Shown one piece after another: positions 7,264 through 16,288 of a DNA stretch of 64,000 nt. The first letter of the stretch is position 1; every line of letters begins with the position of its first letter. The stretch comes from Nitrospirota bacterium. Lineage in GTDB: Bacteria > Nitrospirota > JACRHJ01. The notes beneath the pieces are model-generated. The model was not told the DNA's origin. It was given only the letters and a program-made list of their open reading frames with translations, and did no database searches. Both the position numbers and the translations under genes were made by a program. The stretch lies in the NCBI GenBank assembly GCA_016212105.1, contig JACRHJ010000015.1, positions 1 to 64,000 of the forward strand. Reading direction: 5' to 3'.

Positions 7264-8574
7264 GTGGTGAAGAAAGTATTATGCATGGCTGTAGCTGGTT
7301 TGTTGGTGCTTGCGGTCCAGGGAAAGGCTTACGCGGGTGCGGACCTCGGCTCAAGGCTGGAGGTTCTGGAAAAACAGGTGTCGGCGTTGACCGGCGAGCT
7401 TGCCGCCGCCCGTGCGGAGCTTGACAGGGTGGCACGGGAAGGCGCGGCGGTAGACGCCTCCCCGGCGGATGATGCCGGACAGCCGGGAGCCGATGTTCCC
7501 GGAGCCGTTGCCTCGGCGGGTGAGCGGCTCAGCCTGGGCGGTTACGGCGAGATGCACGCGAACTTCGTGGAAGGCGGGTCAGGCGACGTGTTCGACATAC
7601 ACCGCCTTGTCCTGTACCTCGGATATGATTTCTCGGACTGGATAAAGCTTGGTTCGGAGATAGAAAGCGAGCATGCATACGTATCGACCGGCTCAGGCGG
7701 AGAACTGAACATAGAGCAGCTCTATGTAGACTTCCTGTTGCACGACGCCCTCAACGTCCGCGTCGGGAGGATGCTCGCACCAATGGGGATAACAAACCAG
7801 AGGCATGAGCCGCCTTCCTTCAACGGCGTCGAGCGTCCGAGCTTCGACAAGGTCATCATACCCACGACATGGTCCGTGGACGGTATCGGAACGTATGGCA
7901 ACCTGACGCATAACCTAAGGTACCAGGTGGACTTGGGCGCCGGTCTCGACGGCACGAAGTTCTCGGCCAAGGATGGGATAAGGGGAGGCAGGATAAAGGA
8001 GCGTCCAAGCTTCAACAACGTCGCTGTCATGGGCAGGGCCGACTATTTCCCGCTCATGGACGCCGACGTGTCTGTTGCCCAGGACCTCAGGCTGGGCGGG
8101 TCCTTTTACCATGGCGGCATAAACAACGGTAACAACGGCAAAGACCCTGGGATAGACGGCTCGGTCACGATTTTCTCCGCCGATATGGAGGCGACGCTCA
8201 AGGACGTCGACGTGAGGGGGGCCGCGGCATACACAGTAATCGACGGCGCCGAGAAACTTCCCGGCGTCGCGGAGGGCATATTCGGATATTACGTCGAGGC
8301 GGGTTATCACTTCTGGCCGGAGTCTTTAAAGACCGGAAAGCTCGGCCGCTCCGACGCGGTGGTGTTTGCAAGGTACGACGACTACGACACGCAGTTCAGG
8401 ATGCCGTCCGGTATATCGGGTGACCCGGCTGGTGACCGCCAGGAATACACGTTTGGCGTGAACTTCTACCCTGTGCCCAACCTTGTGCTCAAGGCCGATT
8501 ACCAGATAAGGGATTCCAGGGGGCCGGCCGGGCTTGAGGACATGCTTAACTTTGGCGTGGGATTCCAGTTGTAG
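7264..8574 (+). CDS. Outer-membrane porin with N-terminal coiled coil
   Basis: The 436-residue precursor has a signal peptide of about 24 residues, then a heptad-rich coiled coil (about 27-60, LGSRLEVLEKQVSALTGEL) and a 16-18-strand-type barrel ending in a C-terminal aromatic/Leu strand. The barrel (LGGYGEMHANF..., VGRMLAPMGITNQRHEPPSF) resembles OprO/OprP- and DcaP-like porins that pass anions or small substrates. GTG at 7264 or 7267 is the start, with GGAGG upstream. Tandem Fur-type sites precede it, and a haem lipoprotein gene follows 8 bp later, so a role in iron acquisition is inferred. Confidence 0.8.
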   Translation: MVKKVLCMAVAGLLVLAVQGKAYAGADLGSRLEVLEKQVSALTGELAAARAELDRVAREGAAVDASPADDAGQPGADVPGAVASAGERLSLGGYGEMHANFVEGGSGDVFDIHRLVLYLGYDFSDWIKLGSEIESEHAYVSTGSGGELNIEQLYVDFLLHDALNVRVGRMLAPMGITNQRHEPPSFNGVERPSFDKVIIPTTWSVDGIGTYGNLTHNLRYQVDLGAGLDGTKFSAKDGIRGGRIKERPSFNNVAVMGRADYFPLMDADVSVAQDLRLGGSFYHGGINNGNNGKDPGIDGSVTIFSADMEATLKDVDVRGAAAYTVIDGAEKLPGVAEGIFGYYVEAGYHFWPESLKTGKLGRSDAVVFARYDDYDTQFRMPSGISGDPAGDRQEYTFGVNFYPVPNLVLKADYQIRDSRGPAGLEDMLNFGVGFQL

Positions 8575-8582
8575 GAGGATAG

Positions 8583-8945
8583 ATGTCCAGGAAAACGGAG
8601 AAGGGGTTGTCGAGGCTGGCATTGGTGGTCGGGGCGTTGATGACTGTCGCGTATATGACTTCGGGGTGCGCGTCTGGAGGAGTGACGGCGCTTCCCTCGG
8701 GAGGAATGCTGGCCGGCAGGTCAGAGACTGCAAATGATATGGACGAAGGACGAAAATATTTCGTGATGGCGTGCGCCGACTGCCACAGGCGGTATACACC
8801 CGGCGACAGGAGTCCGTCCGCCTGGAGGGGGATACTTGCAAACCACAAGGGCAGGGTGTCTCTGACATCCGAACAGTCCGGGAAGCTGACGGGATATGTC
8901 CTCAGGGCGTCGGAATACCTCGAAGGCCGGAAAGAGGGGAAATGA
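8583..8945 (+). CDS. Monohaem c-type cytochrome lipoprotein
   Basis: The 120-residue product has a type II signal peptide with lipobox MTSGC (lipidated Cys29) and a single haem c motif CADCH at 64-68 in a short cytochrome domain. It should be tethered to a membrane facing the periplasm or the surface. GGAGG precedes the ATG, and the gene starts 8 bp after the porin stop, so the two form one Fur-controlled transcript. By analogy with porin-cytochrome pairs, it could reduce Fe(III) near the pore; that is inference. Confidence 0.8.
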   Translation: MSRKTEKGLSRLALVVGALMTVAYMTSGCASGGVTALPSGGMLAGRSETANDMDEGRKYFVMACADCHRRYTPGDRSPSAWRGILANHKGRVSLTSEQSGKLTGYVLRASEYLEGRKEGK

Positions 8946-8972
8946 CAACGTCTGCCAGAGGCGAGGGGGCCG

Positions 8973-10130
8973 TCAGCCGAGGTACCTGAGGAGCCAGCCC
9001 TCCGCTATGTCTATCGCGCCGACCGGGCAGACCTCCTGGCAGCAGAAGCAGCGGATGCACTGACGGTAGTCTATGGACATGCCGTCCCTGCCCTCGGTTA
9101 TCGCGCCTACCGGGCACGCGGTCTGGCACATCAGGCAGAACTTGCACGACTTCCGGTGTATACGCGGCTTTGTGGTGAGCGATTCCTTGAGGAGCCTCCT
9201 GACAGGCTCCGGGATGCTCCATTCGAGGCTCGACTCGCTGGGCAGCCTGAAGCCCCTGACCGCCGCCTGCGCGGGGTTGCCGAAGTCTCCGGCCAGTTCT
9301 ATCTCGGAGATGCTCCGTGGTATGAGCCCCAGCCCGCGCGCGGCCTTGAGCGTTGGCAGCCTGTCGGCGGTGACGCCGAGCACCGACGCCATGACCATGT
9401 CGAGCGCGTGCGGGTCCGCGGACGCCCCGATGAGGCCGACCTCACGGGGCGTCCCGCTGCCCGGGCCGTTGCCCTCCATGCCGACAACCGCGTCGATTAT
9501 ACTGAGACAAGGCCTGACAAGTCCGGACAGCTCGACGAGCATCGTGGCGAAGGCTTCGCGGTCGACGCCGGCCTTGAAATGCCACTGCGCCTTCCTGCGT
9601 CCCGGTATGCAGCCGAAGAGGTTCTTTACTGCGAGGGTCAGGAGCATCTGGCCGTGTGTCTTGGCCTTGGGCAGGTTTATTACGACGTCCGCTTCCATCG
9701 CGGCCTTTGAAAGCTCGAAATGTTTAAACTTGCCCTTGCCGTGTACGTCCACGGCCTCGGACAGCTCGACCAGCTCAGCGCCCTCGTCACGCGCGACCCT
9801 GGCCATGCCTGTGACTTCCGAAACTTTGGCGAAGCTGCCGAGGGCGTTCGAGTCGCCGATGGACGGGATGCCGCCCGCTTCCTTTACCAGCCGCACCACC
9901 GCCCGGACCACCTCCGGGTGCGTTGTGACCGCCTTGTTCGGGGCCTTGCCGGAGAGCATGTTCGGCTTCAGCAGGACGCGGTCGCCGGGGCGGACGAACC
10001 TGTCTGCCCCGCCGAGCAGGGCGACCGCGCGCCTGACGGATGCCTCGACGAGGCCGCGGTCGTAGCTTTTGCATCGGATGAGGGAGACGGATGGTTTTGG
10101 TTGGTAGTCGGGCAAGGCAGGCTCCGTCAT
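8973..10130 (-). CDS. DUF362 protein with C-terminal 2[4Fe-4S] ferredoxin domain
   Basis: The product has 385 residues. A DUF362 domain fills about residues 15-310 (phrases such as VLLKPNMLSG, VINLPKAKTHG and GMEGNGPGSG are family hallmarks). Two CxxCxxCxxxCP clusters lie at 329-340 and 358-369. The family is widespread in anaerobes and is thought to be a redox-linked enzyme, but its reaction is unknown. It is convergent with the cytochrome lipoprotein gene (27 bp between stops). It lies downstream of clpC on the same strand, separated by a 200-bp repeat block, so co-transcription is doubtful. Confidence 0.88.
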   Translation of the reverse strand: MTEPALPDYQPKPSVSLIRCKSYDRGLVEASVRRAVALLGGADRFVRPGDRVLLKPNMLSGKAPNKAVTTHPEVVRAVVRLVKEAGGIPSIGDSNALGSFAKVSEVTGMARVARDEGAELVELSEAVDVHGKGKFKHFELSKAAMEADVVINLPKAKTHGQMLLTLAVKNLFGCIPGRRKAQWHFKAGVDREAFATMLVELSGLVRPCLSIIDAVVGMEGNGPGSGTPREVGLIGASADPHALDMVMASVLGVTADRLPTLKAARGLGLIPRSISEIELAGDFGNPAQAAVRGFRLPSESSLEWSIPEPVRRLLKESLTTKPRIHRKSCKFCLMCQTACPVGAITEGRDGMSIDYRQCIRCFCCQEVCPVGAIDIAEGWLLRYLG

Positions 10131-10149
10131 GGGGCAGGACAGGATTATA

Positions 10150-10316
10150 TGTAGGGGCGGGTCCCCGTGCCCGCCCTCTTGCTCGTCATTCCCGCGAAGG
10201 CGGGAATCCAGGAATTGTAGTTGCCCGATTTATCGGGCGCTTTTAAGAAGGGCCGACACACGGGTCGGCCCCTACATAGAAGCAAAAAGGGCCGACACGA
10301 AGGTCGGCCCCTACAA
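10150..10316. repeat. Array of dispersed repeats between clpC and the DUF362 gene
   Basis: In order: a B-type hairpin variant (GGGGCGGG...CCCGCCC, 10154-10176); family A (10185-10211); family D (CCCGATTTATCGGG plus C and T-run, 10224-10244); and two family B copies (GGGCCGACAC...GTCGGCCCC, 10250-10277 and 10289-10316). Each can form a hairpin, so together they may act as a terminator for clpC. Confidence 0.8.
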
Positions 10317-10332
10317 ATTGTCGAAGCCAGTA

Positions 10333-12771
10333 TCAGACTTCCGCGTATGCGTTAAGCTCTATCTCCTCGAAGACGACCGAGCCGTCCTGGAGCTTTGCCT
10401 TTATCTTGCCGCCGGTATTGAACCTGCCCTTGAGGAGCTCCTCGGAGAGCGGGTCCTCGATCGTGCGCTGCAATGCCCGGCGGAGCGGGCGCGCGCCGTA
10501 TGAGACCTGGACGTTGTTCGCTATTATCCACTCCTTGACCTTCGTGTCCACCTCGATGTGGATGTCCTGCTCCAGAAGGAGCGCGTTCATCTCGTCGATG
10601 AGCAGGTCTACAATCTGGAGTAGCTGGCCGTTGTCGAGCTGGTGGAAGACGATGATGTCGTCCACGCGGTTCAGGAACTCGGGGTTGAAGGCGTGCTTCA
10701 GCTCGCCAGTGACCTTGTCCCGGATAGACTTCATGTCCATGCCAGCGGCGTCCGAGCGGAAGCCGAGGTTGACGTTCTTGTCTATGAGCCTCGCGCCGAG
10801 GTTGGAGGTCATGATGAGGACGGTGTTCTTGAAGTCCACCTTGCGTCCGTAGCTGTCCGTAAGGAGCCCGTCGTCCAGCACCTGGAGCAGTATGTTGAAC
10901 ATGTCCGGGTGGGCCTTCTCTATCTCGTCCAGAAGGACGACGGAGTAGGGCCTGCGCCTTACTTTCTCGGTCAGCTGGCCGCCCTCTTCGTAACCGACGT
11001 ATCCCGGAGGCGCGCCCGTCAGGCGAGACACGGTGAACTTTTCCATGAACTCGGACATGTCCACGCGTATGAGCGCGTCCTGGTTGTCGAACAGGAACTC
11101 GGCCAGGACACGGGCAAGCTCGGTCTTCCCGACGCCGGTCGGGCCGAGGAAAATGAACGAGCCTATTGGCTTCTTGCGGCTCCTGATGCCCGCGCGGGAA
11201 CGGCGTATGGCGCGGGATACGGCCTCGATTGCCTCGTCCTGCCCGACTATGCGCTTGTGCAGGTACTCGCCCATCCGGAGGAGCTTCGCCGACTCCTTCT
11301 CCTCGAGCTTGAGGAGCGGGATGCCCGTAATCTTCGATACGATCCCGGCAATCTCTTCCTCGTCGATGAGCGGCTGGACCTTGTCCTGGGCCTCGCGCCA
11401 CTCGCGCTGGGCCTCCTCGAACCGCTCGCGAAGGCGCTCTTCCTCGCGTCCGTAGTAGTCGGCCTTGTCTCCGTCCTGCAGACGGACGTAGAGGTTCTTG
11501 TTCTTGGCCGCCTTCTTGACGTCCAGGTCCATGTCCTTTAACTCGGGCGGGAGCGTGTACTTCTGGAGCTTCGAGCGCGAGCCGGCCTCGTCTATGATGT
11601 CTATCGCCTTGTCCGGCAGGAAGCGGTCGGTTATGTAGCGGTCGGAGAGCTTGACCGCCGCGGCGACCGCCTCCTCGGTGTACTTTACCTTGTGGTGCGC
11701 CTCGTACCTGGGGCGCAGGCCCTGCAGTATCCTTACCGTCTCGTCGAGCGTCGGCGGCTGGACGTGTATCGGCTGGAAGCGTCTCTCGAGCGCCCCGTCC
11801 TTTTCGATGTGTTTCCTGTACTCGTCCAGCGTCGTCGCGCCTATGCACTGTATCTCGCCGCGACTGAGCGCCGGTTTCAGCATGCTGGAGGCGTCGACCG
11901 AGCCTTCGGCCGCGCCCGCGCCTACCAGAGTGTGCAGCTCGTCGATGAATATTATGACGTTCTCGGCCTGGGCGATCTCCTTCATCACGACCTTGAGACG
12001 CTCCTCGAACTGGCCGCGGTATTTTGTCCCCGCGATGAGCGAGCCGAGGTCGAGTGCGACCAGACGCCTGCCGCCGAGGTTCTCCGGCACGTCGTCGTTT
12101 ATTATCCTCTGGGCAAGGCCTTCGACGATGGCTGTCTTGCCGACACCGGGCTCGCCTATCAGGACCGGATTGTTCTTGGTACGGCGTGAGAGGATCTGCA
12201 TCACCCGCTCGATCTCTATGTCGCGGCCAATGACCGGGTCGAGCTTGCCGTCCCTGGCGAGCTGCGTGAGGTCGCGGCCGAACTCGTCGAGCGCGGGGGT
12301 CGGGGACTTCTTCTCGCGCGCCGCCTGACCTGGGCTCCTCCGGACGAAGTTTATCGTCAGCTGCCGCGCGCCCAAAAGGTGCGCGCCGAGGTTCCTCAGT
12401 ATCTTGCCGCCGATGCCCTCTTCCTCGCGTATGATGCCGAGCAGGAGGTGCTCGCTGCCGACGTAGTTGTGGCCGAGGAGCCTCGCCTCTTCAATCGCAA
12501 GTTCGAGGACCTTCTTCGCGCGGGGCGTGAACGGTATCTCTCCGAAGGCGAGGTTGCCCATGCCTCCGGGGAGGTTCCTCTCGACCTCAAGGCGCACCTG
12601 CTCGGTGTTCAGGCCGAGCTTGCGGATAACGGCGATGGGTATGCCGTCCTCCTCGCGCAGTAGGCCCAGGAGCAGGTGCTCCGTGCCCAGGTAGTCGTTC
12701 TGGTGGCGCTCCGCCTCTTCCCTGGCGAAGATGATGACCTTCCTGCCCCTGTCGGTAAACTTTTCGAACAT
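10333..12771 (-). CDS. clpC: ATP-dependent Clp protease ATP-binding subunit ClpC
   Basis: This 812-residue HSP100 unfoldase feeds substrates to ClpP. The two N-terminal repeats span about 1-145 ([13 protein letters not shown] and [13 protein letters not shown]). The first AAA+ domain has Walker A GEPGVGKT and Walker [10 protein letters not shown] middle UVR-like/coiled segment follows, then the second AAA+ domain with GPTGVGKT and [12 protein letters not shown]. The length is typical of ClpC. AAGGAG precedes the ATG, and a sigma-70 promoter is visible at 12821-12850. No mcsA/mcsB/ctsR genes are adjacent, unlike Firmicutes. Confidence 0.96.
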   Translation of the reverse strand: MFEKFTDRGRKVIIFAREEAERHQNDYLGTEHLLLGLLREEDGIPIAVIRKLGLNTEQVRLEVERNLPGGMGNLAFGEIPFTPRAKKVLELAIEEARLLGHNYVGSEHLLLGIIREEEGIGGKILRNLGAHLLGARQLTINFVRRSPGQAAREKKSPTPALDEFGRDLTQLARDGKLDPVIGRDIEIERVMQILSRRTKNNPVLIGEPGVGKTAIVEGLAQRIINDDVPENLGGRRLVALDLGSLIAGTKYRGQFEERLKVVMKEIAQAENVIIFIDELHTLVGAGAAEGSVDASSMLKPALSRGEIQCIGATTLDEYRKHIEKDGALERRFQPIHVQPPTLDETVRILQGLRPRYEAHHKVKYTEEAVAAAVKLSDRYITDRFLPDKAIDIIDEAGSRSKLQKYTLPPELKDMDLDVKKAAKNKNLYVRLQDGDKADYYGREEERLRERFEEAQREWREAQDKVQPLIDEEEIAGIVSKITGIPLLKLEEKESAKLLRMGEYLHKRIVGQDEAIEAVSRAIRRSRAGIRSRKKPIGSFIFLGPTGVGKTELARVLAEFLFDNQDALIRVDMSEFMEKFTVSRLTGAPPGYVGYEEGGQLTEKVRRRPYSVVLLDEIEKAHPDMFNILLQVLDDGLLTDSYGRKVDFKNTVLIMTSNLGARLIDKNVNLGFRSDAAGMDMKSIRDKVTGELKHAFNPEFLNRVDDIIVFHQLDNGQLLQIVDLLIDEMNALLLEQDIHIEVDTKVKEWIIANNVQVSYGARPLRRALQRTIEDPLSEELLKGRFNTGGKIKAKLQDGSVVFEEIELNAYAEV

Positions 12772-12820
12772 AATTACTACTCCTTAACAGGTCTAACAAA
12801 TGGCCCGTATTCTTGTAGTT

Positions 12821-12850
12821 ATATTACAAGGCATTACCCTGTATTGTCAA
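12821..12850 (-). promoter_or_regulatory. Sigma-70 promoter of clpC
   Basis: On the minus strand TTGACA (12850-12845) and TAATAT (12826-12821) are separated by 18 bases, 50 bp before the clpC start. No CIRCE or CtsR repeat is seen. Confidence 0.65.
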
Positions 12851-12904
12851 GGGAATTGCGAATAGCCGCGCTGGCGCGCCGCCCGCCGCGCGGACTGCCT
12901 GTGC

Positions 12905-12938
12905 AATGTCAACCTGCAATAAAATACAGGTTGACATT
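12905..12938. promoter_or_regulatory. BirA operator of the biotin operon
   Basis: A perfect 12-bp inverted repeat, AATGTCAACCTG and CAGGTTGACATT, is separated by 10 bases. Read as a BirA site it is TGTCAACC-N14-GGTTGACA, matching the known TTGTNAACC-N14/15-GGTTNACAA pattern. It overlaps the -35 element of bioB (TTGACA, 12931-12936). The window also encodes a BirA with a DNA-binding domain (41329-42306). Confidence 0.88.
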
Positions 12939-12959
12939 TGCTCCGTCCGGCACTAAGCT
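12931..12959 (+). promoter_or_regulatory. Promoter of the bio operon
   Basis: TTGACA at 12931-12936 lies inside the right arm of the BirA palindrome. After 17 bases there is TAAGCT at 12954-12959, a weak -10. Start of transcription is predicted near 12966, giving a leader of about 70 bases. Confidence 0.55.
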
Positions 12960-13038
12960 ATCTTCCGGAATATAGCATTCCCTTAATTAAGTATAACCCT
13001 GAATACGGACAACATGCGGAGGCATTGCAGGAATATTC

Positions 13039-14016
13039 ATGGAAACCGGAGCGAACATACTTTACGATAAATCTCTTGCCGGACTGCTGTTGCCGGACGA
13101 TGCGCCCGCGCTCATGGACGCACTTGCGGCGAACCCGTGGGACATGTTCCGACTGGCGGCGCGGCTCCGGGAGGAACGCTTCGGCAGCGGCGTGGACGCG
13201 TGCTCGATAGTCAACGCGAAGTCCGGAAACTGCTCCGAGGACTGCGCCTTCTGCGCACAGTCCGTCCACCACAACGTCGACGTCAATACATACGGCCTCC
13301 TGGCTGAGGACGAGATAGTCGGGAAAGCGGCGGAGGCCTGCGGACGAGGCGTCAGGCGGTTCTGCATCGTCACGTCCGGCCGAGGCATAAGCTCCGCGGG
13401 TGACCTCGACACGATAGCGCGTTGCATTACCCGGATAAGGGAGATGGGCGTCATGCCCTGCGCGACGCTCGGGACGCTCGACATGGGACAGCTTCGGACG
13501 CTCCGGGACGCCGGGCTGAACCGCTACCACCACAACATAGAGACCTCGCGCGGCTACTTCGAGAAGATATGCTCGACTCACTCCTACGACGAACGTGTCG
13601 GGACGCTAATGGATGCCGAAGGCCTCGGCCTGTCGCTCTGCAGCGGCGGGATAATCGGCATGGGCGAGACGATGGCCGACAGGGCGGAGATGGCCTTCGC
13701 GCTCCGCGAGATAGGCGTCGACTCCGTGCCGCTGAACTTCCTTATGCCGATGCCCGGCACGCCGCTCGAAGACGCCGAGCCAATCACGCCGATGGACGCG
13801 CTCCGTACCATCGCGCTGTTCAGGTTCATATTACCGGACAAGGAGATCCGCGTTTGCGGCGGCAGGGTCAAGGCGCTCGGAGACCTGCACCCGTTGATGT
13901 TCCTCGCCGGGGCGAACGGCGTCCTCATGGGCGACTACCTGACGACGCCGGGGCGTGACTTCGAGGGCGACCTCCGGATGCTCGCGGGGCTCGGGATGCG
14001 GCTTGCGTATGAGTGA
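13039..14016 (+). CDS. bioB: Biotin synthase BioB
   Basis: This 325-residue radical-SAM enzyme inserts sulfur into dethiobiotin. The [4Fe-4S]/SAM motif is CSEDCAFC at 65-72 (Cys 65, 69, 72), and the [2Fe-2S] Cys residues lie downstream in the TIM barrel. The end overlaps bioW by 8 bases (ATGAGTGA), indicating translational coupling. It is the first gene behind the BirA operator. The length is standard. Confidence 0.96.
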   Translation: METGANILYDKSLAGLLLPDDAPALMDALAANPWDMFRLAARLREERFGSGVDACSIVNAKSGNCSEDCAFCAQSVHHNVDVNTYGLLAEDEIVGKAAEACGRGVRRFCIVTSGRGISSAGDLDTIARCITRIREMGVMPCATLGTLDMGQLRTLRDAGLNRYHHNIETSRGYFEKICSTHSYDERVGTLMDAEGLGLSLCSGGIIGMGETMADRAEMAFALREIGVDSVPLNFLMPMPGTPLEDAEPITPMDALRTIALFRFILPDKEIRVCGGRVKALGDLHPLMFLAGANGVLMGDYLTTPGRDFEGDLRMLAGLGMRLAYE

Positions 14017-14866
14017 CAACCGGCTCGCCACCCCAGCCATCAATGCCATGTGTTATGCAGGGCGCGACGCCCTCGGCGCGCCGGACTTATATTCCCTCAG
14101 GATGCGCGCATCGAGTAACGGCAGACACATCTCCGGCGCGGAGCGCATCGTCGGAGGTGCGGACGTAGCACGTGTCACGTCCGAGCTTGTCGAACGCGCG
14201 CGTGCGCACGCTCTCGGGACGCCGGACGCGATTACCGTCACCGTGGACTCGCTCGCGGGCAGGCATCTTGTGCGGCTTCATGCGCTTCCGGTCACCGATA
14301 TCCGTCTGGCCGGTGCCGACGCTGGCAACGCGAGGGCGGTCGCGGAGCTGGTGCGGGCCGGCGTCTCGGAGGAGGCCGCGCGGGCCGCGTTGTCAGCTAT
14401 GACGACTGGCGCGTCCGACGGCGGCGGCATGCGTGGCGCGATGATACTCGACGCCGCGACAGGGAATAGACTGGACGGGGATGGAGCAAAGGGCGTCCGG
14501 GCGCGCGCTATTGACTATGACGAGTCCAGCCGGCCACTGATTGATGCGGCGCTGGCCGCGCGCGGCCTCGAAGGGTCGCGCATACGGGAAGCGCTCGCGC
14601 TTGCGACCAAGGTCGCGCACGCGCCCGGAGCCGTCGCCGAGCTTTGCATATCCGACAACCCCGGATACGTCACCGGATACGTCGCGTCGTCCGCGTATGG
14701 GTACGTCAGGCTGACGCCGCTCAAGGAGCCTGGCTCCTTCTCTGGCGGGCGGGCGTTCTTCGTGGACGGGGCGAGGCTGGAGATGGAGGATTACCTCCAT
14801 TACCTGCGCGAGGTGCCGGTGTTGGTCGAGGGGCCGCTGGTGTTCTCGCCTCCGTCATTCCCGTGA
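14009..14866 (+). CDS. bioW: 6-carboxyhexanoate-CoA ligase BioW (pimeloyl-CoA synthetase)
   Basis: The 285-residue enzyme activates pimelate with CoA and ATP to feed BioF. The conserved start of the family, YSLRMRASSNGRHISGAERI, lies at about 31-50, and a C-terminal GGRAFFVDG segment also fits. The start is taken as the ATG overlapping the bioB stop; ATG at 14048 is an in-frame alternative. The extra N-terminal codons include AGRDALGAP, which is a translated copy of dispersed repeat family C (14058-14083). The stop codon lies inside a family A repeat (14854-14880). Both ends of the gene therefore come from repeats. Confidence 0.9.
   Translation: MSDNRLATPAINAMCYAGRDALGAPDLYSLRMRASSNGRHISGAERIVGGADVARVTSELVERARAHALGTPDAITVTVDSLAGRHLVRLHALPVTDIRLAGADAGNARAVAELVRAGVSEEAARAALSAMTTGASDGGGMRGAMILDAATGNRLDGDGAKGVRARAIDYDESSRPLIDAALAARGLEGSRIREALALATKVAHAPGAVAELCISDNPGYVTGYVASSAYGYVRLTPLKEPGSFSGGRAFFVDGARLEMEDYLHYLREVPVLVEGPLVFSPPSFP
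14058..14083. repeat. Family C repeat inside the bioW 5' end
   Basis: The sequence AGGGCGCGACGCCCTCGGCG with CGCCG following is nearly identical to intergenic copies at 14918, 16441, 28106 and 28667. Here it is in frame and translated into the BioW N-terminus, just before the conserved YSLRMRAS start. Confidence 0.85.
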
Positions 14867-15112
14867 AGACGGGAATCCTGGAAGTTAGTAGCTGCCAGAT
14901 TTATCGGGCGTTTTTTTAGGGCGCGACGCCCCCGGCGCGCCGTATTATGTCATTGCGAGGAGCGTAAGCGACGCGGCAATCTCAGCCTTTAAGAACTGAG
15001 ATTGCCACGCTTCGCTCGCAATGACGAAAAAAGAAGGGCGGGCACAGGGGCCCGCCCCTACATAAAAACAGAAAGGGCCAATACGCGCTTCGCTTGGTAC
15101 GGCCCCAACATA
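14854..15112. repeat. Repeat block between bioW and bioF
   Basis: The block holds family A (14854-14880, containing the bioW stop), D (14893-14917, CAGATTTATCGGGC then T7), C (14918-14942), and a long family E inverted repeat (14949-15025). Two B-like hairpins follow (15036-15063 and 15075-15112). No coding sequence is visible. The block separates bioF from bioBW by 275 bp, so read-through or a separate promoter is needed. Confidence 0.8.
14949..15025. repeat. 77-nt long inverted repeat (family E)
   Basis: Outer arms GTCATTGCGAG / CTCGCAATGAC (11 bp, perfect) and inner arms GGCAATCTCAG / CTGAGATTGCC (11 bp, perfect) surround a 10-base loop. Single-arm versions occur at 16472 and 28709. This looks like a MITE-sized hairpin element. 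Confidence 0.75.
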
Positions 15113-15141
15113 AAATCCAAAGCGGGACACATTATTCAGCC

Positions 15142-16287
15142 ATGTTCGAACAAGAATTACACGCGCTCCGCGAGAAAAACCTGCTGCGCCGGTTGAAGGT
15201 ATCTGGCGCGATGGACGGCATACGTGCAACCCTCGACGGACGTTTGTACAGGCTGTTCTGCACGAACGACTACCTGGGGCTGTCAGGACACACCGAAGTG
15301 CGGGCCGCCGCGAAGGCGGCGATAGACGGCGCGGGCACAGGCGCGGGCTCGGCCCCGCTCATCTCCGGATATACCTCATACCACCAGCGGCTTGCCGACG
15401 ACATCGCGCGGTTCAAGGGCGCGGAGGCCGGGCTCCTGTTCGGCTCCGGGTACGTGGCGAACACGTCCATCATACCCGCGCTCGCAGGCGCGGGCGACGC
15501 CGTATTCTCGGACGAGCTGAACCACGCGAGCATCGTGGTCGGCTGTCGCCTCTCACGCGCGGACAAGTTCATATACAGGCACCGCGACATGGATTCGCTC
15601 GAAGCGCTCCTCAAGGCGGACAGGCCGCGCGCGATGCGCTTCATCGTCACCGAGGGCGTGTTCAGCATGGACGGGGACGTCGCGCCGATGCCGGATATAA
15701 TGGTGCTTGCCCGGCGGTACAATGCCACGGTTATACTCGACGACGCGCACGGGACGGGCGTCCTCGGCTGCACCGGTCGGGGGACGCTGGAGCATTACGG
15801 CCTGCCCGCGGATAACGTTATACAGGTCGGCACGCTCGGGAAGGCGCTCGGCTCTTACGGGGCGTTCGCGGCCGCGTCGCCGGACGTCATAGACTGGCTG
15901 GTCAACGGTGCGCGCGGGTTCATGTTCTCGACGTCACTGCCCGCGTCCGTCTGCGCGGCGGCGTCCGCCTCTCTCGCCGTGATAGGGCGTGAGCCGGAGC
16001 GGCTGGTGACGCTGCGCCGGAACGCAGGCCTCCTGCGGGATGGCCTGCGCGGGCTCGGCTTTACGGTACTCGGCGAGGACACGCCTATCGTCCCGCTGGT
16101 CGTCGGTGACGCGGGCCATGCGCTCGCTCTCTCTGCGGCTCTCATGGATGCGGGTTTCTATGCGCCCGCAATCCGTCCGCCGACCGTGCCGGAGGGAGGG
16201 AGCAGGGTCCGGTTTACCGTGTCCGCGCTGCATACGGAGGAGGATATCCGGGAGCTTGTGGAGTCGGTACGAAGGGCAATAAGGTAG
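15142..16287 (+). CDS. bioF: 8-amino-7-oxononanoate synthase BioF
   Basis: The 381-residue PLP enzyme condenses pimeloyl-CoA with L-alanine. The fold-type I core is clear: NDYLGLSGH near the start, DDAHGTGVLG, and the PLP lysine in TLGKALGSYG (K234). The ATG at 15142 fits the family start; the frame extends upstream to 15094 only through repeat sequence. It is the third gene of the biotin cluster. bioA and bioD, needed to finish dethiobiotin, are not in this window. Confidence 0.94.
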   Translation: MFEQELHALREKNLLRRLKVSGAMDGIRATLDGRLYRLFCTNDYLGLSGHTEVRAAAKAAIDGAGTGAGSAPLISGYTSYHQRLADDIARFKGAEAGLLFGSGYVANTSIIPALAGAGDAVFSDELNHASIVVGCRLSRADKFIYRHRDMDSLEALLKADRPRAMRFIVTEGVFSMDGDVAPMPDIMVLARRYNATVILDDAHGTGVLGCTGRGTLEHYGLPADNVIQVGTLGKALGSYGAFAAASPDVIDWLVNGARGFMFSTSLPASVCAAASASLAVIGREPERLVTLRRNAGLLRDGLRGLGFTVLGEDTPIVPLVVGDAGHALALSAALMDAGFYAPAIRPPTVPEGGSRVRFTVSALHTEEDIRELVESVRRAIR

Positions 16288-16288
16288 A

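Noticed and set aside
10250-10316. CRISPR array formed by repeats B
   Set aside because: Only two adjacent copies with an 11-base gap; the unit is a hairpin found singly elsewhere.
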